From Thermovibrio guaymasensis (GTDB lineage: Bacteria; Aquificota; Aquificia; Desulfurobacteriales; Desulfurobacteriaceae), in assembly GCF_003633715.1 (NCBI RefSeq), contig NZ_RBIE01000001.1:729331-793330 (forward strand): a stretch of DNA of 64,000 nucleotides, in the 5' to 3' direction. The position numbers and the translations under genes were made by a program. The notes beneath the pieces are model-generated. The model saw only the letters and a program-made list of their open reading frames with translations. It did not search any database and had not been told where the DNA came from. Below are positions 50,241-59,785 of the stretch, piece after piece. Within the stretch, counting starts at the first letter, position 1. Each line of letters begins with the position of its first letter.

Positions 50241-51319
50241 GGAAGTCCCTACTCTTTACACTCCCACTCCTCCTTACAAGCTACAGTGCATTTGGACAGG
50301 GAAGTTTAAAAGTTCTAACAGAAGCCATATCTGTAAGGGAAGTACCTAACGGAAACCTAATTGAGACTCTAAATAAAGACCAAGAGCTTCCCCTGAGGAA
50401 CCTCCTTGGATACTGGGGAAGGAGTGAAGGAGGTTGGTTAAACTGCGACTATACAGACTTTAAACTTCCCCTCTTTAATAAGACTGGAGAAATTGAACTA
50501 ACCGTTGCAAAAGCCTTAGAAGACGGAGAGAGGATAAAAAAGGGGGACGTTATAGTAGTTTATAGGGAGCTCCCCCAATCAGTAATAGGCGTTTTTAAGG
50601 AAGAACCTCTTGAAGTAGGAAAAGATAGAGTTTCAGTTGAGAGAGATACCTTTGACGTAGTAGTAGCCAACTTCCCGATTAAACTCTACGATAGTTTTGG
50701 AAATCAGGTTGAAGTAAGGGCTGGAATTCCTCTCCTTAAGAACTCTACAGGTTATCTATTCTCAGGTCACTTCTGGGAGAGGGCTGAGAGGGTAGATAAA
50801 AGAGTTGAAGTAAACAGGGAGGAACTCCTCAAAGAAATTAACAGACTTATAGACATATTCAACAGCGTTAAGCTCTCATCCCCCCTAAGCAAGAGGTTAG
50901 GCTACTACGTTAAAACTCTACCTGTTAGAAGTGAAGACCTTCAGCTAGAAGAAACCCCTACAGGAACCGGTGCTTTCCTTAAGCTCAGATACCAGTTTAT
51001 AACTAAAGATGGAAGGAAAATTAGGGGAAGGAAAACAAGGCTCTTCCTAAAACGTTCAAACTTTGAGTTCTGGAAGAAGTTAACGGAGAAACTCTTTAAC
51101 TCAGGAGTAAACAAGTTCGTTGAGATAGACGTTTACAGGTTTAATGGAAACGGAGGATTTGAAAAGGGTGGATTTGTAGCTTCAAGCTACCACAACTTTA
51201 GAGAAGGAAAAATTAAAGACTACGAAAGCTTCGTTGAAAACTCAGAGTCAAACCTTATTGAAGACCTGTGGTTCTTCGCAGACCAAGTTTATGAGAGGTT
51301 GGAAGGTGGGGACGATTAA
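50237..51319 (+). CDS. Exported orphan protein with SH3-like N-terminal region
   Basis: A 360-residue protein with a signal peptide (SYSAFGQ, cleavage about residue 20). The first 50 mature residues (LTEAISVREVPNGNLIETLN) followed by GYWGRSEGGWLNCDY resemble a bacterial SH3 domain. The rest (residues 75-355) is mixed alpha/beta without a recognised family. It is likely periplasmic. It overlaps the thioesterase (ATGA) and yggS (14 bp), so it is in an operon, but neighbours give no functional hint. Confidence 0.65.
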   Translation: MRKSLLFTLPLLLTSYSAFGQGSLKVLTEAISVREVPNGNLIETLNKDQELPLRNLLGYWGRSEGGWLNCDYTDFKLPLFNKTGEIELTVAKALEDGERIKKGDVIVVYRELPQSVIGVFKEEPLEVGKDRVSVERDTFDVVVANFPIKLYDSFGNQVEVRAGIPLLKNSTGYLFSGHFWERAERVDKRVEVNREELLKEINRLIDIFNSVKLSSPLSKRLGYYVKTLPVRSEDLQLEETPTGTGAFLKLRYQFITKDGRKIRGRKTRLFLKRSNFEFWKKLTEKLFNSGVNKFVEIDVYRFNGNGGFEKGGFVASSYHNFREGKIKDYESFVENSESNLIEDLWFFADQVYERLEGGDD

Positions 51320-52004
51320 GGAGAACTTAGACAGGATAAGGGAAGAGATAGAGAAGGCTTGTCAGAGGGTCGGAAGGAGCAGTAAAGAGGTGAAGGTTTT
51401 GGCTGCAACGAAAACCAGAACTCCGGAGGAAATTTTAGAGGCATACCAAGCCGGAGTTAGACTGTTTGGAGAGAACAGAGTTCAGGAAGCAAGGGAAAAA
51501 ATACCCCTATTAAGGGATAGAATGCCACAGGCCCAGTGGCACATGATAGGCCACCTTCAGACGAACAAGGTAAAGTACGCTGTAGAGCTCTTTGACTGGA
51601 TAGAGACTGTGGATAGGAAAGAACTGGTTAATGAGCTTGTAAAGAGGTTAAAGAGGACAGGTAGGGAAAAAGTAAGTACACTTATAGAAGTAAAACTCTC
51701 TCCTGAGGAGAGTAAGCACGGCTGTCCTCCAGAAAAGGTTGAGGAGCTCCTCTCGTATACTTTAGAGTTTCCGGAAATTGAAGTTCTCGGATTTATGACG
51801 GTTCCACCATACTACGAGGAAGTTGAACTTGTAAGGCCCTTCTTTATAAGGTTAAGAGAAATCAGGGATAGAATGGAGGAAAAGTTTAAAAGGAAGTTTC
51901 CAGAGCTCTCAATGGGAATGAGCCACGACTTTGTAGTAGCGGTTGAAGAAGGGGCTACAATTGTAAGAATTGGAACTGCTCTCTTTGGACCCAGGAGATA
52001 CTAA
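51306..52004 (+). CDS. yggS: YggS-family PLP homeostasis protein
   Basis: A 232-residue PLP-binding protein with the lysine in VKVLAATKTRTPEE, LFGENRVQEA, WHMIGHLQTNKVKY and GMSHDFVVAVEEGATIVRIG. It controls PLP pools and amino acid balance and has no known catalysis. The GTG at 51306 is chosen (GAGAGG upstream); an ATG at 51291 would lie deeper in the previous gene. The DHQ synthase gene follows after 14 bp. Confidence 0.93.
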   Translation: MGTIKENLDRIREEIEKACQRVGRSSKEVKVLAATKTRTPEEILEAYQAGVRLFGENRVQEAREKIPLLRDRMPQAQWHMIGHLQTNKVKYAVELFDWIETVDRKELVNELVKRLKRTGREKVSTLIEVKLSPEESKHGCPPEKVEELLSYTLEFPEIEVLGFMTVPPYYEEVELVRPFFIRLREIRDRMEEKFKRKFPELSMGMSHDFVVAVEEGATIVRIGTALFGPRRY

Positions 52005-52018
52005 AGGAGGTTATGAAG

Positions 52019-53026
52019 ATGAAAAAGGAGTTAATAGTAGCTATAGAGAATCCAGAGGATAAGAACGTCATAACTGCTGCTTTAGAGAGTGGAGTCTCTG
52101 CAGTCCTTACAACAAAGGAAGGAATCAGTGAAAAGGTTAAGAAGCTAGCAAGGGTAAAGACAATTGCACCTGATGGAGACTTTAAACTGGGGGAGGAGTT
52201 CGTAATCGTTGAAATTAAAGGAAAGGAGGACGAAGAAAGGGCTGCACAGCTTTTAAAGCAGGGAAAGAAGGTAATAGTAAAGACCACAGACTGGACGATT
52301 ATTCCACTTGAAAACCTTTTAGCACAGGGGGATGAGGTTTACGCCTGGGTTAGGAACTCTGAAGAGGCCAAAACAGCCCTCACAATACTTGAAAAGGGAG
52401 TAAAAGGAGTAGTCCTTGAAACGAAGGACGTTAACGAGATAAAGGCAACCGGTCAAGCTATAAGTCAGGCAGGAGAGAAAGTAAAGCTTGAAGTTGCAAA
52501 AGTAAAGAGAGTTAAACCGATAGGCATGTGTGATAGGGTCTGTATAGACACGTGTTCTAACATGACAAGGGGAGAGGGTGCTCTCGTTGGAAACTCATCT
52601 GCTGGAATGTTCTTAGTTCACGCAGAAACAGAGAGCAACCCTTACGTTGCGGCAAGGCCTTTCAGGGTTAATGCTGGAGCTGTCCATATGTACGTAAGAC
52701 TTCCGGGAGGAAAAACGAAATACCTGGCCGAGATAGAGAGTGGCGATGAGATAATGATTTACAACTACAAAGGAGAGGGAAGAATTGCCTACGTCGGAAG
52801 GGCAAAGGTGGAAAAGAGACCTATGCTACTCATAGAGGCAGAAACTAAGGAAGGAAAGAAAGTTAGCGGAATACTCCAAAACGCAGAAACCATAAGGTTA
52901 ACGAGGCCGGACGGAACCCCGATATCAGTCGTTGAACTTAAAGAAGGAGATGAAGTTTTGGTCTACACAGAAGAGCCTGGAAGACACTTTGGTATGAAAG
53001 TAAAAGAGAGCATAGTTGAAAAGTAG
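52019..53026 (+). CDS. 3-dehydroquinate synthase II (archaeal type)
   Basis: A 335-residue member of the archaeal DHQ synthase family (MJ1249 type), unrelated to AroB. Characteristic blocks are GMCDRVCIDTCSNM, GEGALVGNSSAGMFLVHAE, NPYVAARPFRVNAGAVH and ILQNAETIRL. The archaeal enzyme oxidatively deaminates and cyclises 2-amino-3,7-dideoxy-D-threo-hept-6-ulosonate to dehydroquinate, by-passing DAHP. The partner ADTH synthase is not in the window. The start is the ATG at 52019, eight bases after AAAGGAGG; the ATG at 52013 is too close. Confidence 0.92.
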   Translation: MKKELIVAIENPEDKNVITAALESGVSAVLTTKEGISEKVKKLARVKTIAPDGDFKLGEEFVIVEIKGKEDEERAAQLLKQGKKVIVKTTDWTIIPLENLLAQGDEVYAWVRNSEEAKTALTILEKGVKGVVLETKDVNEIKATGQAISQAGEKVKLEVAKVKRVKPIGMCDRVCIDTCSNMTRGEGALVGNSSAGMFLVHAETESNPYVAARPFRVNAGAVHMYVRLPGGKTKYLAEIESGDEIMIYNYKGEGRIAYVGRAKVEKRPMLLIEAETKEGKKVSGILQNAETIRLTRPDGTPISVVELKEGDEVLVYTEEPGRHFGMKVKESIVEK

Positions 53027-53035
53027 AGGTGGAAG

Positions 53036-53347
53036 ATGAGTGACGAGTTCTTCAGAGAGTTAATGGCAGATGCTTTAGGGAAAGACCCTGAAGAGCTAGG
53101 AAAAATTTTAGGTGAGCCCCAGAAAATATGCGACGTCTTTGTTCAGAGGGTTTACCTTGATCAGGAACTTAAGCACTTTGAGTGGGGGGTTTCTGTTCTA
53201 AGGTTCAACGGAGACGAGCTTGAAGAGAGTGCAACTTACGCCATCTTCCACAGCTGGAACCTTGCAAGAAAGTATGGAAGAGCCCTCAAAGAGTTCTTTG
53301 AGAGTAGAGGCTACGAAACCCACCTAAAGGGCGAGCTTGGGGACTAG
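53036..53347 (+). CDS. Small conserved-looking protein of unknown function
   Basis: A 103-residue acidic protein (MSDEFFRELMADALGKDPEE) without signal peptide or membrane helix. It has an alpha-beta-alpha look: a helix, a beta hairpin (WGVSVLRFNGDELEES), then two helices. No recognised motif. It lies 10 bp after DHQ synthase II and 9 bp before hldD. The even spacing and good ribosome-binding site support a real gene. Confidence 0.7.
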   Translation: MSDEFFRELMADALGKDPEELGKILGEPQKICDVFVQRVYLDQELKHFEWGVSVLRFNGDELEESATYAIFHSWNLARKYGRALKEFFESRGYETHLKGELGD

Positions 53348-53355
53348 GAGGTAGT

Positions 53356-54300
53356 ATGAAAGTTTTAGTTACCGGCGGTGCTGGTTTTATAGGTTCCAAT
53401 TTGATCTTAGAGCTCCAGAGGAGATTTCCAGATTGGGAACTCTTCGTTCTAGACGACTTCTCAAGTGGGAACTTTAAAAACCTTATAGACTTTGAAGGGG
53501 AAGTAATAACCGGTTCAATAACAGAACCAGAGACTATAGAGAAGTTAAGGAAGTTAGGACTCAAGGCGATCTTTCACCAAGCTGCAAACGTTAACACAAC
53601 CGATACGAACCAACGCAGAATGATGGAGGTTAACTGTGAAGCCTTTAAGGAGATATTAAAGGTTGGAAGGGAAGCAGGCGCTCCCGTAATCTACGCCTCC
53701 TCTGCAGCAGTCTACGGAAACACATCTCCGCCAATGAAGGTAGACCAAGGACTAAAGCCTGAAAACGTTTATGGCTACTCAAAACTTGCAATGGACAGGG
53801 TAGCTTTAAAGTTTATGAGGGAAAACCCCCAAATTCCCGTAGTAGGCTTACGCTACTTCAACGTATACGGCCCCAGGGAAGAGCACAAAGGGAAGATGGC
53901 AAGTATGGTCCTACAGCTTACAGTCCAGATACTAAAGGGTAAAAGGCCGAGGCTCTTTAAGTGGGGAGAACAGAAGAGGGACTTTGTTTATGTGGAAGAC
54001 TGTGTTGAAGCCAACATAAAGGCCTTTGAAAGTGGAAAGAGTGGAATAGTTAACGTAGGTACAGGGAAGGCAAGAAGCTTTAACGAAGTAGTGAAGATAA
54101 TAAAGGAAACTTTGGAAACAGACGTTGAAACCGATTACTTTGATAACCCCTATGACTTCTACCAGAACTACACTGAAGCCGACTTAATAGAAACAAAGGA
54201 AATCCTAAATTGGGTTCCCAAAACCCAGATAGAAGAAGGTATTCCTAAGTACGTAAAGTGGATAAAGGAGAATGTCAACTGGGAAAAGCTCCCCTACTAA
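53356..54300 (+). CDS. hldD: NAD-dependent sugar epimerase, ADP-heptose 6-epimerase-like
   Basis: A 314-residue extended-SDR epimerase with VTGGAGFIGSNL (NAD site), SSAAVYG, the catalytic YGYSK, LRYFNVYGPREEHKGKMASM and KWGEQKRDFVYVED. The HKGKMASM and GEQKRDFVYV blocks are typical of ADP-L-glycero-D-manno-heptose 6-epimerase in LPS core synthesis. UDP-glucose epimerase is a weaker alternative. Together with lpxC this supports a normal LPS. hspR is 99 bp downstream. Confidence 0.85.
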   Translation: MKVLVTGGAGFIGSNLILELQRRFPDWELFVLDDFSSGNFKNLIDFEGEVITGSITEPETIEKLRKLGLKAIFHQAANVNTTDTNQRRMMEVNCEAFKEILKVGREAGAPVIYASSAAVYGNTSPPMKVDQGLKPENVYGYSKLAMDRVALKFMRENPQIPVVGLRYFNVYGPREEHKGKMASMVLQLTVQILKGKRPRLFKWGEQKRDFVYVEDCVEANIKAFESGKSGIVNVGTGKARSFNEVVKIIKETLETDVETDYFDNPYDFYQNYTEADLIETKEILNWVPKTQIEEGIPKYVKWIKENVNWEKLPY

Positions 54301-54310
54301 AGGGGAATCT

Positions 54311-54398
54311 GCCCACTCCTTAAAAAATTGTTTTAAGTTAGTTGACATTTTCCTTTAACTAAGATAAATTGATAGTAAAGACCTATAAAGGAGTGGGC
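54311..54398. repeat. Perfect 11-bp inverted repeat flanking the hspR promoter
   Basis: GCCCACTCCTT (54311-54321) is exactly complementary to AAGGAGTGGGC (54388-54398). The right arm contains the hspR ribosome-binding site (AAGGAG). In a read-through transcript from hldD the arms would pair and hide that site; transcripts from the internal promoter would lack the left arm. Confidence 0.75.
54338..54370 (+). promoter_or_regulatory. hspR-Hsp100 promoter with overlapping operator-like inverted repeat
   Basis: TTGACA (54342-54347), a 17-bp spacer and TAAATT (54365-54370) form a strong sigma-70-type promoter. TTAGTTGA (54338-54345) and its near complement TTAACTAA (54355-54362) overlap the -35 and spacer, a likely site for HspR autorepression, although it does not match the HAIR consensus (CTTGAGT-N7-ACTCAAG). 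Confidence 0.6.
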
Positions 54399-54399
54399 G

Positions 54400-54771
54400 G
54401 TGATTGATAAAGATACCCCAGTCTACATGATAAGTATCGTTGCAAAGATTGCTGGGGTCCATCCTCAAACCTTGAGGTTTTACGAAAATGAAGGGCTTAT
54501 AAAGCCCTCAAGAACCCAAGGAAAGACGAGACTCTATTCGGAAAGGGACCTAGTGAGAATTAAGAGGATCGTCTCCTTAACCAGGGAGAGGGGAGTTAAC
54601 GTTGCGGGAACCCACGTCATATTAAGGCTTGAAGAGGACCTTGAAAAACTCTTCAGTGCAATGGCTCAATCACTCAGTGAGGAAGCTAGGGAAACAGTCC
54701 TTTCCCTGCTAAGAGAGCTAGACTTTGAAGAGCTTGATAGGGAAAAACTTATTGAAATACTAAACAAATAA
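54400..54771 (+). CDS. hspR: Heat-shock repressor HspR (MerR family)
   Basis: A 123-residue MerR-type regulator: [20 protein letters not shown] and [20 protein letters not shown] form the winged helix, followed by a coiled dimer helix (residues 50-80). This sequence is typical of HspR, which represses dnaK/clp genes with DnaK as co-repressor. It starts with GTG at 54400, AAAGGAG upstream. It is followed after 20 bp by the Hsp100 gene, the classic HspR target arrangement. Confidence 0.9.
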   Translation: MIDKDTPVYMISIVAKIAGVHPQTLRFYENEGLIKPSRTQGKTRLYSERDLVRIKRIVSLTRERGVNVAGTHVILRLEEDLEKLFSAMAQSLSEEARETVLSLLRELDFEELDREKLIEILNK

Positions 54772-54791
54772 ACTTAAAGAGGAGGAGAGAG

Positions 54792-57326
54792 ATGAACATC
54801 TGGGATGTATTAAGTGGAAGGGCTAAAGATGCCATTCTCCTTTCACAGGAAATTGCAAGGCAGCTTGGAGAGAGGTACGTTGATACTGAACACCTCTTAC
54901 TCGCAATGGTGGAACTTCCTGGTTCACCTATCCTTGACATCCTAACAATTGCAGGGTTTGACCCAGTTAGGGCAAAGAAGTTCATCAGGGAACAGGTAGA
55001 TAGGGTTGGAAGGCTAGGTTTAACTAGTGGTTACGGTAGCTATGAGGAAATCTACATCACTCCAACAATGAAGAAGGTCTTTGACGCTGCCCTTGACATA
55101 GCCCGCCAGATGAAGGCAAGAAGTGTTGACCTTGAACACCTGCTGCTCGCATTCTACGAAGTGCCTGAAAGTATGGCGTACAGAATTCTACTCAAGCTCG
55201 GACTTGAGAAGGACGAGGCTGTTAGAGCCGTTAAAAAGTACAGAGAAGGTAGGGCTAAAGTTTCAAGGGAAATTGGAGCAAAGGCCAAAAGGGGTGGTAA
55301 ACAGTTACCAGAAGTTCTCAGGAAGTTCGGTATTGACTTAACCGGCCTTGCAGAGGAGGGTAAGCTTGACCCAGTAATTGATAGGGAAAACGAAATTAAA
55401 AGGGTTATCCAAATACTTTCAAGGAGGACGAAGAACAACCCAGTCCTCGTTGGTCCTGCTGGAGTTGGTAAAACGGCAATCGTTGAAGGGGTTGCCCAGA
55501 GGATTGCAAACGGAGAGGTTCCAGAGAACCTCAAGGATAAGAGGATCGTTGCCCTTGATATGGCAGCATTAGTTGCCGGAACTAAGTATAGGGGTGAGTT
55601 TGAGGAAAGACTCAAGCAAGTTCTTGATGCAGTTAAGGAAGAGGGCAACATCATACTCTTTATTGACGAACTCCACACAGTTATAGGTGCAGGGGCAGCA
55701 GAAGGAAGTATGGATGCTGCAAACATAATGAAGCCAGCCCTCGCAAGGGGTGAAATAAGGGTAATAGGCGCAACTACAACTGATGAGTTTAGGAAGTACA
55801 TTGAAAAAGACCCTGCACTTGAGAGAAGGTTTGCTCCAGTTTGGGTTGACGAGCCAGATATAGAAACTGCAATTAAAATGCTTAAAGGTCTAAGACCTAA
55901 GCTTGAAGAACACCACAACGTTAAGATCACAGACGATGCCATTGAAGCGGCAGTTAAGCTATCTAAGAAGTACATCCAAGGAAGGTACCTTCCTGACAAG
56001 GCAATTGACGTACTTGACGAAGCCTGCGCAAGGAAGAAGATAGAGGCCACCTACAGCTCTCCAGAGCTGAGCGAATTTAAGGATAAACTCCACCAGCTCA
56101 GGGCTGAACTTGATGAAGCTGTTAAGAAAGAGGAGTTTGATAAAGCCGCAAAGCTTAAGAAGGAGATTAAGCAGATTGAAGAGAAGATCAAGGAGCTTGA
56201 AGAGAAGATAGAGAAGAGCAAGGAGACGGGTGAGGAGAAACCTGTTGTAACTGCTGAGGACGTTGCTGAAGTTATATCTGAAATGACTGGAATTCCTGCG
56301 TCTAAACTTCAAGAGGAGGAGATTCAGAAACTCCTTAGGATGGAGGAGGAGCTCCATAAGAGGGTAATCGGTCAAGAAAGGGCAATAAAAGCGGTCTCTG
56401 AAGCTATAAGGCGTGCAAGGGCAGGCCTTCAACCACCTAATAGACCTCTTGGTTCATTCCTCTTCCTTGGACCAACTGGAGTTGGTAAGACTGAACTTGC
56501 CAAGGCACTTGCAGAGTACCTCTTTGGTGACGAGACTGCAATGATCAGACTTGATATGTCTGAGTACATGGAGAAGCACGCAGTATCAAAGCTAATTGGT
56601 GCACCTCCAGGATACGTCGGCTACGAGGAGGGTGGACAGCTAACAGAGGCGGTTAGGAGGAAGCCTTACTCAGTTATCCTCCTTGACGAGATTGAAAAGG
56701 CTCATCCTGATGTATTTAACATTCTCCTCCAAATCCTTGACGATGGAAGGTTGACAGATGCTAAAGGTAGAACAGTTGACTTTAGCAACACAGTGATAAT
56801 AATGACCAGCAACGTTGGTTCAGAGTATCTAATGAACTTGTCAAAAGAGGAGTTTGAGAAGAACTACGACAAGATTAAAGAGCAGATTATGGAAGAACTC
56901 AAGAAGAGGTTCAGACCTGAGTTCCTCAACAGAATTGACGAAATTATCATCTTCCATCCGTTGGCTGAAGAGGAGATTAAGAGGATCGTCGACCTCCTCA
57001 TTGCAAAACTCAACAAGAGACTTGAAGAGAGAGGAATTAAGATTAAGCTTACAGAAGAGGCTAAGACTGAGCTTGCCAAGAGAGGTTACATCCCTGAGTT
57101 TGGCGCAAGGCCATTAAGAAGAACTATTCAGAGGGAGATTGAGACTCCCCTTTCAGTTAAGATACTTGAGGGTAGCGTAAAAGAGGGCGATACAGTAGTG
57201 GTTGACTACGATAAGGAGAAGGGCGAGTTCACCTTTAAAGTTGAAAAGGAGGAGCTTCCTCCCAAAGAGGCAAAGATAAAGACTGAAGGTGAAGAGGAAA
57301 ATAAAGAGGAAGAAAATGAAAAGTAA
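54792..57326 (+). CDS. clpC: Hsp100/Clp AAA+ unfoldase with ClpC-type middle region
   Basis: An 844-residue Hsp100. Two Clp N-repeats (residues about 1-150) are followed by AAA1 with GPAGVGKT (about 221-228), a short ClpC-like middle with a UVR-type motif ([20 protein letters not shown]), and AAA2 with GPTGVGKT (about 560-567) and FGARPLRR. The long ClpB coiled coil is absent. However, between [10 protein letters not shown] and [13 protein letters not shown] do not see the (V/I/L)G(F/L) loop that docks ClpP, and this interval is short as in ClpB. So it may work as a disaggregase or with another partner. The tail is very acidic. It is under HspR control with hspR. A ClpB name is also defensible. 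Confidence 0.88.
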   Translation: MNIWDVLSGRAKDAILLSQEIARQLGERYVDTEHLLLAMVELPGSPILDILTIAGFDPVRAKKFIREQVDRVGRLGLTSGYGSYEEIYITPTMKKVFDAALDIARQMKARSVDLEHLLLAFYEVPESMAYRILLKLGLEKDEAVRAVKKYREGRAKVSREIGAKAKRGGKQLPEVLRKFGIDLTGLAEEGKLDPVIDRENEIKRVIQILSRRTKNNPVLVGPAGVGKTAIVEGVAQRIANGEVPENLKDKRIVALDMAALVAGTKYRGEFEERLKQVLDAVKEEGNIILFIDELHTVIGAGAAEGSMDAANIMKPALARGEIRVIGATTTDEFRKYIEKDPALERRFAPVWVDEPDIETAIKMLKGLRPKLEEHHNVKITDDAIEAAVKLSKKYIQGRYLPDKAIDVLDEACARKKIEATYSSPELSEFKDKLHQLRAELDEAVKKEEFDKAAKLKKEIKQIEEKIKELEEKIEKSKETGEEKPVVTAEDVAEVISEMTGIPASKLQEEEIQKLLRMEEELHKRVIGQERAIKAVSEAIRRARAGLQPPNRPLGSFLFLGPTGVGKTELAKALAEYLFGDETAMIRLDMSEYMEKHAVSKLIGAPPGYVGYEEGGQLTEAVRRKPYSVILLDEIEKAHPDVFNILLQILDDGRLTDAKGRTVDFSNTVIIMTSNVGSEYLMNLSKEEFEKNYDKIKEQIMEELKKRFRPEFLNRIDEIIIFHPLAEEEIKRIVDLLIAKLNKRLEERGIKIKLTEEAKTELAKRGYIPEFGARPLRRTIQREIETPLSVKILEGSVKEGDTVVVDYDKEKGEFTFKVEKEELPPKEAKIKTEGEEENKEEENEK

Positions 57327-57331
57327 GTTTC

Positions 57332-57348
57332 GGGGGCCTTTGGCCCCT
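57332..57348. terminator. Convergent hairpin terminator
   Basis: GGGGCC-TTT-GGCCCC (57333-57347) lies five bases after the Hsp100 stop and touches the stop of the convergent GGDEF-EAL gene. The T-tract is poor on both sides (TTATTCT on +), so termination may be partial. Confidence 0.6.
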
Positions 57349-58568
57349 TATTCTATCTCTACCCTAACTTCCTTTGGTTCAGGTTCAGGTTTACCTATAA
57401 AGTAACCCTGCCCTAAAGAAACCCCAATTGCTTTCATTAACCTGTAAGTCTCTTCATCTTCTATAAATTCGGCAAGGGACCTTATCCTGAAAGCCCTAGC
57501 TACTTCAACTATTGATTTAACAATAGTTAAATCCTTTATATCTTTAGCAGCATTCCTAATGAAGGCTCCATCAATTTTCACAACGTCAGCCGGGAGTTTT
57601 TTAAGGTACATGAAGTTAGAGTAACCTGCACCAAAATCGTCTATGGCAATACCAGCATTAAACTCCCTAAACAGGTTAAAAATACTTATAGCTATACCTT
57701 CCTGCATCAACTTTTGAGACTCGGTAACTTCAAAAATGACGTTTGAGAGGTCAAGTGAGTAAGTTTTTGCTATCTGAAATATGTTGGTCAACTCTCTAAA
57801 GAAGTACTTCATTGACAGGTTAAAGAAAAGTTTATAGGAACCAAAATACTTAATAGCATTTAGGAAAAGTATTTTATCTATCTCAGGAGTCAAAGCCAGA
57901 GAATCTGCTACTGAAAAAACGTAATCTCCTCTGAGAACCTCATCGTTGTAGAAAATTCGCGATAGAACTTCATAGCCAAAAACCCGACCAGTTCTGAGAG
58001 AAACTATTGGCTGGAAGTAAGGACGAACGCTCTCTTTCCTAATTGCCTCTATGAGCTTTTGCCTTACTTCCCTAAACCGCTTAGTGTCACGAACGACAAA
58101 ATTTCCGTAAAAGACTATCGTATTTTTACCTTGATATTTAGCTGTATACAGAGCATCTTCAGCCTGAGAGTAAATATCCTGGTATTTATCCTTACCGCTG
58201 CTTACTCCACCACTTAAAGTAACCCTTATAAATTCATCTTTAAGTTTGAACTTTATTAAACGAACGTGTTTATTAAAAACCTCTTCAATTCTTACTTTAG
58301 GAACGTCATCGTAGAGGACAACTGAGAATTGATTCGCTCCCGTTCTACCGATAAAGAAGTTAGTAAAGTACTTAGAGAAAGTCCTTTTAATGTGGCTACC
58401 TGTAGCCTTTATTACAGAATCACCGATACGGTATCCGTGGGCGAAGTTAACAAACCTAAAGTCGTCTATATCAAAAATGGCAATAATTACACCGGTGCCA
58501 AGGTTTATTTCCTTAAGGTGAGAGAAAAAGGCCTTCCTTGAGGGAAGCTGAGTTATCTCATCTAACAT
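57348..58568 (-). CDS. GGDEF-EAL protein, probable c-di-GMP phosphodiesterase
   Basis: A 406-residue cytoplasmic protein. The GGDEF domain has the degenerate active site GANQF, so it is unlikely to make c-di-GMP and may bind GTP as a regulator. The EAL domain keeps key residues: EVLSR (for EAL), [28 protein letters not shown] and SLAEFIED, so hydrolysis of c-di-GMP is likely. No sensory or membrane domain is attached. The start overlaps trpB by 7 bp, placing it at the end of the glutamate synthase-trpB transcript. Confidence 0.87.
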   Translation of the reverse strand: MLDEITQLPSRKAFFSHLKEINLGTGVIIAIFDIDDFRFVNFAHGYRIGDSVIKATGSHIKRTFSKYFTNFFIGRTGANQFSVVLYDDVPKVRIEEVFNKHVRLIKFKLKDEFIRVTLSGGVSSGKDKYQDIYSQAEDALYTAKYQGKNTIVFYGNFVVRDTKRFREVRQKLIEAIRKESVRPYFQPIVSLRTGRVFGYEVLSRIFYNDEVLRGDYVFSVADSLALTPEIDKILFLNAIKYFGSYKLFFNLSMKYFFRELTNIFQIAKTYSLDLSNVIFEVTESQKLMQEGIAISIFNLFREFNAGIAIDDFGAGYSNFMYLKKLPADVVKIDGAFIRNAAKDIKDLTIVKSIVEVARAFRIRSLAEFIEDEETYRLMKAIGVSLGQGYFIGKPEPEPKEVRVEIE

Positions 58569-59770
58569 AGACGCATATCCCTGTTTTCCTCAAGTAAATC
58601 TCTAACCTGACTTACGTCTTTATCTCCTCTTCCTGATAAATTAATTATTACAGTCTTGTCCTTTAACCTATCAGCGTTCTTTATAACCCACGCTACAGCA
58701 TGGGAGCTCTCAAGGGCTGGTATTATCCCTTCAGTCCTTGAGAGAATCTGAAAGGCCTTTACCGCCTCCTCATCTGTAACAGCATCGTACTTTGCCCTGC
58801 CTATCTCCTTTAATAGAGAGTGTTCGGGGCCAACTCCCGGGTAGTCAAGACCGGCAGAAACAGAGTGAGTAGGAGTAACCTGACCGTCTTCATTCTGAAG
58901 GAGGTATGACTTAGCGCCGTGAAAGACTCCAACCTTTCCTGCACAGAGAGTAGCAGCGTGTTTTCCTGTATCTATTCCGTAACCTCCTGCCTCAACGCCA
59001 ATAAGCTCAACTTCCTCGTCCTCAATAAACGGATAGAAAATTCCTATAGCGTTACTTCCACCACCAACGCAGGCAACTATAACGTTTGGAAGACTTCCAG
59101 TCTCCCTTAAAATCTGCTCCTTTGCTTCCTTTCCTATAACGGACTGGAAGTCCCTAACAATCATGGGGTAAGGGTGAGGGCCTACAACCGAACCGATTAT
59201 GTAGTGAGTTGTCCTTACGTTTGTAACCCAGTCCCTAATAGCCTCGTTAACTGCGTCTTTTAAAGTCCTGCTTCCGCTCTTTACAACCTCAACTTTGGCT
59301 CCCAGGAGCTCCATCCTAAAAACGTTTAAAGCCTGCCTTTGAACGTCCTCCTCACCCATATAGACTATACACTCTAGGCCAAGGAAAGCACAGGCGGTAG
59401 CAGTGGCAACTCCGTGCTGTCCCGCACCGGTCTCGGCAATAATCCTCTTCTTCCCCATCCTCTTTGCAAGGAGGGCCTGCCCAAGGGCGTTGTTAATCTT
59501 ATGGGCACCGGTGTGGTTTAAGTCTTCCCTCTTAAGGAACACCTTAATTCCGTTTCCAAGGTATTCCGAAAAACGCCTTGCAAACTGTAAAGGAGTGGGA
59601 CGCCCTACGTAAGTTGAAAGGAGTTCCTTAAACTCTCTCTGGAAGTCCTCGTCTTCTTTTATCTCAAGGTACTTTCTCTCAAGCTCTCCAAGAGCAGCCA
59701 TAAGAGTCTCAGGGACATACTTTCCACCGAAAATCCCGTACTTCCCTCTCTCATCAGGATATCTATACAA
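58562..59770 (-). CDS. trpB: Tryptophan synthase beta chain
   Basis: A 402-residue TrpB1-type enzyme, which joins indole and serine to tryptophan using PLP. Motifs: [34 protein letters not shown] with the PLP lysine (about residue 92), [12 protein letters not shown] and GGGSNAIG. No trpA is adjacent; instead it sits between a glutamate synthase gene (15 bp upstream) and the GGDEF-EAL gene. Confidence 0.96.
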   Translation of the reverse strand: MYRYPDERGKYGIFGGKYVPETLMAALGELERKYLEIKEDEDFQREFKELLSTYVGRPTPLQFARRFSEYLGNGIKVFLKREDLNHTGAHKINNALGQALLAKRMGKKRIIAETGAGQHGVATATACAFLGLECIVYMGEEDVQRQALNVFRMELLGAKVEVVKSGSRTLKDAVNEAIRDWVTNVRTTHYIIGSVVGPHPYPMIVRDFQSVIGKEAKEQILRETGSLPNVIVACVGGGSNAIGIFYPFIEDEEVELIGVEAGGYGIDTGKHAATLCAGKVGVFHGAKSYLLQNEDGQVTPTHSVSAGLDYPGVGPEHSLLKEIGRAKYDAVTDEEAVKAFQILSRTEGIIPALESSHAVAWVIKNADRLKDKTVIINLSGRGDKDVSQVRDLLEENRDMRLC

Positions 59771-59785
59771 ACTCTCCTCCTAAAG

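Noticed and set aside
54301-54400. CIRCE or HAIR heat-shock operator before hspR
   Set aside because: Neither TTAGCACTC-N9-GAGTGCTAA nor CTTGAGT-N7-ACTCAAG is present; only a different inverted repeat overlaps the promoter.
55154-56050. 298-codon open frame on the minus strand within the Hsp100 gene
   Set aside because: It is antisense to the well-conserved AAA1 region and has a low-complexity Ser/Ala/Leu product without any motif. A shadow of the codon usage on the other strand.
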